NCBI GenBank assembly: GCA_002405515.1
Contig: DHLZ01000133.1
Location: forward strand, 306-20,983
Direction: 5' to 3'
DNA from: Planctomycetaceae bacterium UBA4655
GTDB taxonomy: Bacteria > Planctomycetota > Planctomycetia > Pirellulales > UBA1268
Length of the DNA: 20,678 nucleotides
This document shows positions 15,781-20,678 of this stretch, in pieces; the stretch's first letter is position 1, and the number at the start of each line of letters is the position of its first letter. Both the position numbers and the translations under genes were made by a program. The notes beneath the pieces are model-generated. The model made no database searches and was not told the origin of the DNA. It saw only the letters and a list, made by a program, of their open reading frames with translations.

Positions 15781-17159
15781 CGGTTTCTCGTCCCTCCGGT
15801 CGGGGCGGGCCGCACGGCACCCGTCGGGGCGGCCCAGCCGCCGTCCCAGGCGGCGCGGAGGCCGTCCACGAACGCGAGCCACTCCCCCCGTGACCTCGTG
15901 ATCGGAAAGGGGACCGGCCTGACGGCGGTTCGGCTGTTCCAGACGATGTCGAACTGTCCGTCGGGGCGGAACCGGCCGATCGTGGCGGGCCTCCAGGTGT
16001 GCTGCGTCTCCGGATCGACCGCGATGATCCCCTCCGGCGCGTCCATGCTCTGACGTCGCATCGCGGATCGCACCTGCCGAACGTCGCTGCTCTGGGCCTC
16101 CTCGACGGCCCTGGCCCAGAGACGCACGGCCGTGTGCGACGAGGCGATGACGTCGCTCGTGACCCGGTCGTTGCCGTAGCGGGCCTTGAACTCGCGGACG
16201 AACGACTGGTTTTCGGGGCGATCGAGGCTTTGGAAGTAGGTCCAGGCCGCGTAGTCGCCCGCCACGTGTGCCGTCGGCATGTTGCGAAGCTCGTCCTCCG
16301 CCAGCGCGAAGGTCACGACGGGCGTGTCCTGCGGGCGGACGCCCGCTTCGCGGAGCTTGCGGAAGAAGGCGACGGCCGAGTCGCCGACGATGGACGACAA
16401 GACGACATCCGGCTTCTCGGCGACGATTCTCGAGACGATCGCCTCGACGTTCGTACTGCCGAAGGGGACGTAGAGTTCCGCCACCTTTTCGTCGCCGAGC
16501 CCTACGAGTTGGTCGGAGATGATGGCGTTCACGCAGCGGGGCCAGATGTAGTCGGACCCGACGAGCATGTACCGCCGGGCCTTGAGGGCGTCGTGGCTCC
16601 ATTGCACTGCGGGAATGATCTGCTGGTTCGGCGCCGCGCCGACGTAGATGACGTTGGGGGACTCCTCGAGACCCTCGTAAGCCATCGGATAGACGAGGAG
16701 GTGGTCCGACTCCTCCACGACCGGAACGACGCTCTTGCGGCTGGCACTCGTCCAGCAGCCGAAGATGACGGTCGCCTTTTCCTCCCGGATCAACCGCGTC
16801 GCCTGCCGGGCGAACGTCGGCCAGTCGCTGGCCCCGTCGGCGATCACCCACCGGATCGGCCTGCCGAGCAGACCGCCCGCACGGTTGATCTGCTCGAGCG
16901 CCAGCACCTCGGCGTCGACCATCGAACGCTCGCTGATGGCCATCGGTCCGCTCATCGAGTGGAGGATGCCGACGACGATCGGCGAGCGGTCGGTCAGGAA
17001 CCGCTCCGTCGCGAAGAAGACGGCCGCGAGCATCGCGGCAACCGCCGCGAGCCACAGCCAGCCGATGCCCGGGGGCCGGCCCGCCGCGGCGGGGCCGTCC
17101 GACACCGGGGCCGATGGGATTGCCGCTGGAGGTGCGGTGATTGCGGAAGAACTGGACAT
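15777..17159 (-). CDS. Membrane-anchored UrtA-like substrate-binding protein
   Basis: This is a 460-aa type I periplasmic binding protein of the urea/short-chain-amide group (UrtA/FmdD/AmiC-like, Peripla_BP_5). The UrtA landmarks are clear: VGILHSMSGPMAISE, ADGASDWPTFARQATRLI, GCWTSASRKSVVPV, VGAAPNQQIIPAVQW, VGSDYIWPR, GDSAVAFFRKL, HVAGDYAAWTYFQSLD and DAPEGIIAVDP. The N-terminus is unusual: about 31 Pro/Ala/Ser-rich residues, then one hydrophobic segment (about 32-52) with no lipobox Cys and no obvious cleavage site, so it is probably tethered to the inner membrane. A C-terminal extension of about 45 residues follows the usual end. There are no urtB-E transporter genes here. It opens the operon, and its stop overlaps the MCP start, so a role as ligand receptor for the MCP is likely. 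ATG 17159 has AGGGA 4 nt upstream. The ligand could be urea, an amide or another small molecule. Confidence 0.9.
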   Translation of the reverse strand: MSSSSAITAPPAAIPSAPVSDGPAAAGRPPGIGWLWLAAVAAMLAAVFFATERFLTDRSPIVVGILHSMSGPMAISERSMVDAEVLALEQINRAGGLLGRPIRWVIADGASDWPTFARQATRLIREEKATVIFGCWTSASRKSVVPVVEESDHLLVYPMAYEGLEESPNVIYVGAAPNQQIIPAVQWSHDALKARRYMLVGSDYIWPRCVNAIISDQLVGLGDEKVAELYVPFGSTNVEAIVSRIVAEKPDVVLSSIVGDSAVAFFRKLREAGVRPQDTPVVTFALAEDELRNMPTAHVAGDYAAWTYFQSLDRPENQSFVREFKARYGNDRVTSDVIASSHTAVRLWARAVEEAQSSDVRQVRSAMRRQSMDAPEGIIAVDPETQHTWRPATIGRFRPDGQFDIVWNSRTAVRPVPFPITRSRGEWLAFVDGLRAAWDGGWAAPTGAVRPAPTGGTRNR

Positions 17160-17196
17160 GGCATCCCTGCGGGGGCGTGCGGAGCCGGCTACTCAA

Positions 17197-17225
17197 TCTT
17201 TACCCAAGTTCTGCCTTCAGGCGAA
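17197..17225 (-). promoter_or_regulatory. Possible promoter of the chemosensory operon
   Basis: Read on the minus strand, TTCGCC (17225-17220) and TAAAGA (17202-17197) have a 17-nt spacer and end 37 bases before the binding-protein ATG. The -35 match is poor. A perfect 11-bp palindrome, GGCGAATCGCC (17220-17230), overlaps the -35, as an operator might. No sigma-54 GG-N10-GC promoter with good flanks was found; the only phase match (near 17231-17243) lacks the consensus bases. Confidence 0.3.
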
Positions 17226-17316
17226 TCGCCCGGTTTTTTCCAGACCGCGAGGCCCGGTTCACCCCTACGACCGGCACGGCCGGCCATCCGGACGCCGGCC
17301 GAGTCGGTCGGGCCGT

Positions 17317-17331
17317 TTCGCAGTGTGCGAA
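17317..17331. promoter_or_regulatory. Palindromic operator-like site with repeated half-sites
   Basis: TTCGCA-GTG-TGCGAA is a perfect 6-bp inverted repeat with a 3-nt centre, 20 bases upstream of the putative -35 of the activator gene. The half-site recurs as TGCGAA at 17352-17357 (overlapping that -35) and TTCGCA at 17395-17400 (in the leader). A related GCGAA lies in the palindrome at 17220-17230. Four exact half-sites within 84 bases suggest a transcription-factor target. Short arms like these can arise by chance. Confidence 0.35.
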
Positions 17332-17350
17332 CCGCGACAGTGACGAGGGG

Positions 17351-17379
17351 GTGCGAACGCCGCAGAAACGTGGTAAGGT
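17351..17379 (+). promoter_or_regulatory. Probable promoter of the sigma-54 activator gene
   Basis: GTGCGA (17351-17356) and TAAGGT (17374-17379) are separated by exactly 17 bases. The -10 is preceded by TGG, giving an extended -10 of the same style as at 4279-4287. The leader to ATG 17453 would be about 65 nt. Confidence 0.35.
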
Positions 17380-17452
17380 CTTTCAGGGGGTTCGTTCGCA
17401 TCGTCTTGGAGGGGAGCGAGACGACCCAGTCAGACAACCTTCCTTCCTTAAC

Positions 17453-18700
17453 ATGCGTACATTCTCGGCCCAAACGCAGTCCGGTGATCTCGCCCTCGGG
17501 CGGATCGTCGGGGTGTCGCCTTGGGCAGAGCAACTGCGTCGCGACATCGAGCGGATCGCGGCCCACCAGTCGAACGTGCTGATCCTTGGCCCGAGCGGCA
17601 CGGGGAAGGAACTCATCGCCCGGGCCGTCCACGCCCTCGGGACCCGGGCTGCGAAGTCATTCATCCCGGTGGACTGCGCGGTGACCACCGGGACGCTGTT
17701 CGCGAGCCACATGTTCGGACACGTTCGCGGCGCCTTCACGGGCGCCATTGCGTCGGCGCTCGGGTGTTTTCGAGCCGCCGACGGAGGGACCATCTTCCTC
17801 GACGAGATCGGGGAGATGGAGCTGGAACTCCAGGCGAAGCTGCTTCGCGTGCTGCAGCAGCGGACGGTGGTTCCGGTGGGCAGCCACGACGAGGTGCCCG
17901 TGAACGTCCGCGTTCTTGCCGCCACGAATCGCGACCTCGCCCGCGAGGTGCAGGAGGGGCGGTTTCGTGAGGACCTGTATTACCGCCTGAACGTCGTCAC
18001 GATCCGAACGCTCGCGCTGAAGGAGAGGCGGGAGGATATCCCCGTGATCGCCGAGCGGTACCTCGCCGAGCTGTCCGCCCGGTACGGCATGCCTTCCTGC
18101 ACGCTCTCCCCGGCGGCCTTGAGCCTGTTGATGCAGTATTCGTGGCCAGGCAACGTCCGCGAACTGGAAAATGTCCTGGAACGGGCGGTGATGTTCTCGT
18201 CCGGCGACCAGATCGACGACGATGCCTTCAAGAGCCTTCGCGAGCCGCAGGATCGCTCCAACCATGCGTCGCCTCGGCCCGGAGACGAGCTTCGGCAGAG
18301 GGGCGGATCGACCGCGGACGGCGGAACGCAACTGGAGCAGGCCGCCAGGCGGGGAATCGTGGCCCCGACCTCGATCAGCGGCGTCTACAGGGTCGACGCG
18401 CGGTCGCGGCCGCCCGGCAAGCCGGACGAAAAACCGACGGCGGCCAATGGGCAGAGTGCGGCGGCTCCGGCCTCCGGATGCTGGCCGACGCTGGCCGATG
18501 TCGAACGTGTGCACCTCGAGCGGACCCTTGCCGAGGCGATGTACAACAAGTCGCTTGCGGCCAAGCTGCTCGGCATCGACCGCTCTGTTCTCCGTCGGAA
18601 ATTGCAGCGGTACGGGCTCGATGCCGTGGCGGGCCGCGATGGCGATGACACCGAATCCGACGGCGGGGAAGCGAACGGACGCGACGCCGCGAGCGAATAG
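17453..18700 (+). CDS. Sigma-54-dependent activator without an N-terminal sensory domain
   Basis: This is a 415-aa bacterial enhancer-binding protein that remodels sigma-54 RNA polymerase using ATP. The AAA+ domain begins at residue 17 and runs to about 260: Walker A GPSGTGKE (46-53), the sigma-54-contacting GAFTGA loop (93-98), Walker B TIFLDE (113-118), the arginine-containing segment FREDLYYRLNV (171-181) and WPGNVRELENVLERA (231-245). A Pro/Gly/Ser/Ala-rich linker (about 262-345) leads to a Fis-type HTH (about 353-388; LAAKLLGIDRSVLRRKLQRYGL). There is no receiver, GAF or PAS domain, so it resembles PspF: constitutively competent and probably controlled by a partner protein or by expression. 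The ATG at 17453 has no clear Shine-Dalgarno. The gene is divergent from the chemosensory operon, a common arrangement for a local regulator; its stop is 4 bases from lpxA. Confidence 0.93.
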   Translation: MRTFSAQTQSGDLALGRIVGVSPWAEQLRRDIERIAAHQSNVLILGPSGTGKELIARAVHALGTRAAKSFIPVDCAVTTGTLFASHMFGHVRGAFTGAIASALGCFRAADGGTIFLDEIGEMELELQAKLLRVLQQRTVVPVGSHDEVPVNVRVLAATNRDLAREVQEGRFREDLYYRLNVVTIRTLALKERREDIPVIAERYLAELSARYGMPSCTLSPAALSLLMQYSWPGNVRELENVLERAVMFSSGDQIDDDAFKSLREPQDRSNHASPRPGDELRQRGGSTADGGTQLEQAARRGIVAPTSISGVYRVDARSRPPGKPDEKPTAANGQSAAAPASGCWPTLADVERVHLERTLAEAMYNKSLAAKLLGIDRSVLRRKLQRYGLDAVAGRDGDDTESDGGEANGRDAASE

Positions 18701-18704
18701 CCGG

Positions 18705-19556
18705 TCAGCCGGCCTTCGACCGGATGACCGGTGTGGCATCTTCTTCCGGCACACGCAGTCGCAGCGTCGACTGGGGAGGCCCTCGCCGCTCCTGGGCGAA
18801 GCCGCGGGATCCCTGCGACAGAAATGTGTGCACGTGCGTGACGGGGCCCTCGGGGAATTCCGCGCGGAGCGTTGCGAGAACGTCCGACCACGCCAGCCCG
18901 CGACGGTAGATGATCCGGTAGGCCGCCTTGAGATCCGCGATCTCGGCGGAGGAATGGCCGCTCCTCTTGAGCCCGACGATGTTGAGGCCCACCACGCATC
19001 CCGAAATCCCGTCGATCAGCATGTACGGAGGAACGTCCTGGACGACACGGGCGTGTCCGCCGACCATGGCGAGCCTGCCGATCCTGCAGAACTGGTGGAC
19101 GGCGACGGCCCCGGACACGAACGCGCGGTCCTCCACGACGACATGCCCGCCGAGCAGCGATGCATTCGCGAAGATCACGCTGTTGCCGATCTCGGCATCG
19201 TGGCCCACGTGGGCGCTGGCCATGACGAAGTTCATGTCGCCGACCGTCGTGTTCATGCCGACTTTGAGCGCCCGGTGCACGGTGACGTATTCGCGAAAGA
19301 CGTTGTGGTCGCCGATCACGAGCCTGCCGACGGTCTGCGGCCTGGAAGCATGCTGCGGCGCGCCTCCGATGACGGCGTGCTCGCCGAACTCGTTGTGGCA
19401 GCCGGCGGTGACGCCCGACTTGATGACCGCGCCGCTCGCCACGGAGCAGAAGTCACCCAGCTCCACGTCCGGCTCGACGATGGCGAACGCTCCTACCTTC
19501 ACCCCGATGCCGAGCTTGGCTTCCGGGCTGACGACGGCGAGGGGATGGATGCTCAC
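18705..19556 (-). CDS. lpxA: Acyl-ACP--UDP-N-acetylglucosamine O-acyltransferase (LpxA)
   Basis: This is a 283-aa cytosolic enzyme catalysing the first step of lipid A synthesis, 3-O-acylation of UDP-GlcNAc. Left-handed beta-helix hexapeptide repeats fill residues 2 to about 185. The LpxA active-site region is present: H116 and catalytic H119 (SAHVGHDAEIGN), H138 (LLGGHVVVED), then AVHQFCRIG and ARVVQDVPPYMLIDG. The helical C-terminal domain begins LNIVGLKRSG and includes AYRIIYRRG. This pattern separates LpxA from LpxD and other hexapeptide transferases. The protein is about 20 residues longer than E. coli LpxA (262 aa), because of a charged tail after the final helix. GTG 19556 is used, with GGGA 8 nt upstream. 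lpxC, lpxD and fabZ are not adjacent. The gene converges on the activator gene with a 4-nt gap; an imperfectly isolated CCGGTC/GACCGG repeat at 18701-18723 spans that junction. Confidence 0.95.
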   Translation of the reverse strand: MSIHPLAVVSPEAKLGIGVKVGAFAIVEPDVELGDFCSVASGAVIKSGVTAGCHNEFGEHAVIGGAPQHASRPQTVGRLVIGDHNVFREYVTVHRALKVGMNTTVGDMNFVMASAHVGHDAEIGNSVIFANASLLGGHVVVEDRAFVSGAVAVHQFCRIGRLAMVGGHARVVQDVPPYMLIDGISGCVVGLNIVGLKRSGHSSAEIADLKAAYRIIYRRGLAWSDVLATLRAEFPEGPVTHVHTFLSQGSRGFAQERRGPPQSTLRLRVPEEDATPVIRSKAG

Positions 19557-19608
19557 GACCTTTTTCCCGGGCGTTTTGAGCCGCTCGGTCGGTCCGGCGG
19601 CAGGGGAG

Positions 19609-19638
19609 GTTATCGGCTGAGAGCCCGGGCGGTTTCAA
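19609..19638 (-). promoter_or_regulatory. Probable promoter of lpxA
   Basis: On the minus strand, TTGAAA (19638-19633) and GATAAC (19614-19609) are separated by 18 bases, a good sigma-70-type match. Transcription from about 19602 would give a leader of about 45 nt before GTG 19556. Confidence 0.4.
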
Positions 19639-19780
19639 TGCCAGTTTCCGCCGGCGTTGCAGGTTTCGCGATGCCCCCAGAGCCCCCGGTCCGGCGCCTC
19701 GAGCCCTCGATGACGCTATGCTGCACCGTCGTGGAAGGTTGGAGAGCCCGAAGCAAGCGTCCCTTGGCGGAGACAAATTC

Positions 19781-20089
19781 ATGAATCGCGAAGATGCCTA
19801 CGCGGCGGCGGAAAAGCTCAAGTCCGAGGGCCGCCTGGACGATGCCGTTCGGGCCCTCGAGTCGCTCGTGGCGGAGCATCCCGGCTACTCGCTCGCGCAC
19901 TCGGCGATCGCGGCATGGTGCACTCGACTCGAACGGCACGCCGACGCCGTCGCGCATGCCCGCAAGGTGTGCGAACTGGAGCCAGGCGACCCGTTCAGCT
20001 ACACCGCACTCTCGGTGGCGTGCATGCGAGCCGGCCGGATCCAGGAGGCGGAGGAGGCTCTCGCGCGGTCCCGGATGCTGACCGGCTGA
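19781..20089 (+). CDS. Small TPR-repeat protein
   Basis: This is a 102-aa protein made almost entirely of about three TPR units: residues 4-32 (AYAAAEKLKSEGRLDDAVRALESLV), 37-66 (YSLAHSAIAAWCTRLERHADAVAHARKV) and 71-98 (DPFSYTALSVACMRAGRIQEAEEALAR). The TPR consensus small/large pattern and the D/P turns between repeats (EPGDP) are clear. There is no signal peptide or other domain, so it is probably a cytosolic protein-interaction scaffold. ATG 19781 is well supported by GGAG at 19769-19772 with 8-nt spacing; a TATGCT element at 19717-19722 could be its -10. Its last 91 bases overlap, on the opposite strand, the 3' end of another TPR-like gene. Partners are unknown. Confidence 0.85.
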   Translation: MNREDAYAAAEKLKSEGRLDDAVRALESLVAEHPGYSLAHSAIAAWCTRLERHADAVAHARKVCELEPGDPFSYTALSVACMRAGRIQEAEEALARSRMLTG

Positions 20090-20678
20090 GATTCCTCGGT
20101 CCCCAGGGCGGCATCGAGCCGTTCAAGGCGAACGCGGTCCGCCTTGTTGAGTTGCTCGGCGATCAGCCCGAGCTTTCTGGCGCGGGCGAGAGAACGCCTT
20201 GCTCCCTCGATCTGGGCCGCCCCTTCCTGCGCGACGGCGAGGTGGAGCAGCTTCACGGGCGTCGGGACGAGCGAAGCCTCCCTGAGGTCCTCGACCGCGT
20301 TCGAGTAGTTGCCGAGTTCCGTCTGAACCACGCCTCGCGTATCGAGAAGGTCAGGGTGCGGTCCGAGTTCCTGGATCGCCGATTCAATCAATCCGAGGGC
20401 CTCCTTGGCGGTCTCCTTCCTCGCGAGGTGGAAGGCGAGGTTGTTGGCTACGATGGCCCGTTGCGTCTTTTCGAGGCCGGACTGGGCGAGCAGCTTCCGG
20501 TACATCGATTCGACTTCGTCACTCTGTCCCTGGATCTCTCGCATCTCCGCTTCCAGCAGCCCGAGGACGAGCGATCCGGGGTCCTGCCGGCGGGCTCTGG
20601 CGAATAACTTGTCGATCCGGCTGCGGACCGCCGGTTCGAGGCTGGTGCCCTGCACACGGGCCACCAGCACGGTCGTTC
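19999..20678 (-). CDS. C-terminal part of a larger TPR protein (truncated by window edge)
   Basis: This frame is open from the right edge, so the protein's 5' end lies outside the window; 226 codons including the stop are seen. The visible part is TPR-like helical hairpins: RSRIDKLFARARRQDPGSLVLGLLEAEM, SDEVESMYRKLLAQ, RAIVANNLAFHLARKETAKEALGLIESAI, LLDTRGVVQTELGNYSNAVEDLREA and LHLAVAQEGAAQIEGARRSLARARKLG. NNLAFHLA followed by LDTRGVV is a pattern seen at the end of long TPR proteins. A GTG at 20670 is in frame but is unlikely to be the real start, because the repeats are already under way. The final 25 or so residues are basic and non-TPR, and are encoded opposite the small TPR gene. Function unknown; probably a scaffold. 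Confidence 0.75.
   Translation of the reverse strand, partial: TTVLVARVQGTSLEPAVRSRIDKLFARARRQDPGSLVLGLLEAEMREIQGQSDEVESMYRKLLAQSGLEKTQRAIVANNLAFHLARKETAKEALGLIESAIQELGPHPDLLDTRGVVQTELGNYSNAVEDLREASLVPTPVKLLHLAVAQEGAAQIEGARRSLARARKLGLIAEQLNKADRVRLERLDAALGTEESQPVSIRDRARASSASWIRPARMHATESAV

Noticed and set aside
13825..16053. Long plus-strand open frame across the MCP gene
   Set aside because: The MCP domain sequence on the other strand is unambiguous; this frame is rich in Arg, Asp, Gly and His with no domain.
17231..17243. Possible sigma-54 promoter on the minus strand (GG-N10-GC phase)
   Set aside because: Only the four core bases fit. The CACG after GG and the TT before GC are missing, so it is not convincing even though an activator gene lies next door.
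18701..18723. CCGGTC/GACCGG inverted repeat as a bidirectional terminator between the activator and lpxA
   Set aside because: The arms are only 6 bp, the loop is 11 nt and there is no T-tract; part of it is lpxA coding sequence.
1..20678. CRISPR arrays, tRNA or rRNA genes, insertion sequences
   Set aside because: No regularly spaced repeats, tRNA T-loop signatures, rRNA-like stretches, transposase motifs or terminal inverted repeats were seen when reading through the window; this was by eye and is not exhaustive.

Overview
The window looks like a stretch of a high-GC, Gram-negative-type bacterial chromosome, most probably a planctomycete (Pirellulales-like). The clues are bacillithiol synthesis (BshB1) together with lipid A synthesis (LpxA), a GC-rich genome with frequent non-ATG starts, a long acidic single-pass membrane protein of unknown function, and small TPR proteins. 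This taxonomic reading is an inference from gene content and style; no marker gene is present.

Layout. (1) 1-482: no convincing gene. (2) 483-2519, minus strand: a tyrosine recombinase (XerC/D type) overlapping a 77-aa conserved-looking hypothetical, and then a BshB1-type deacetylase. (3) 2641-7786, plus strand: an M32 carboxypeptidase, then a two-gene unit of an acidic single-pass membrane protein and an amidase-signature enzyme, joined by a 4-base GTGA overlap. (4) 7799-17159, minus strand: a seven-gene chemosensory operon, transcribed as UrtA-like binding protein, MCP, CheW, CheR-TPR, Cys-rich CheW, CheA-REC, CheB. (5) 17160-17452: a divergent control region. (6) 17453-18700, plus strand: a sigma-54 activator with no N-terminal sensory domain. 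(7) 18705-19556, minus strand: lpxA. (8) 19781-20678: a small TPR protein that converges on, and overlaps, the 3' end of a larger TPR protein running off the right edge.

The centrepiece is region 4. The last six genes have the domain content and order of the Wsp surface-sensing operon (wspA-B-C-D-E-F). They carry family-specific details: a CheR with C-terminal TPRs, a second CheW with an N-terminal four-cysteine motif, a CheA with a C-terminal receiver, and a CheB receiver beginning VND. There are two departures from the known Wsp operon. No wspR (GGDEF diguanylate cyclase) follows. The operon is instead headed by a membrane-anchored protein closely resembling the urea/amide-type substrate-binding protein UrtA, whose stop overlaps the MCP start (ATGA); no transporter permease or ATPase is nearby. 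The MCP has a large Cache-like periplasmic domain. The inferred design is a ligand-binding-protein-fed Wsp/ACF-class array whose output is not encoded here. Nearly every junction in the operon is overlapping or under 30 bases, and a perfect 10-bp inverted repeat sits at the MCP/CheW junction.

The divergent activator, with repeated TTCGCA/TGCGAA half-sites between it and the operon, is a reasonable but unproven regulator of the locus.
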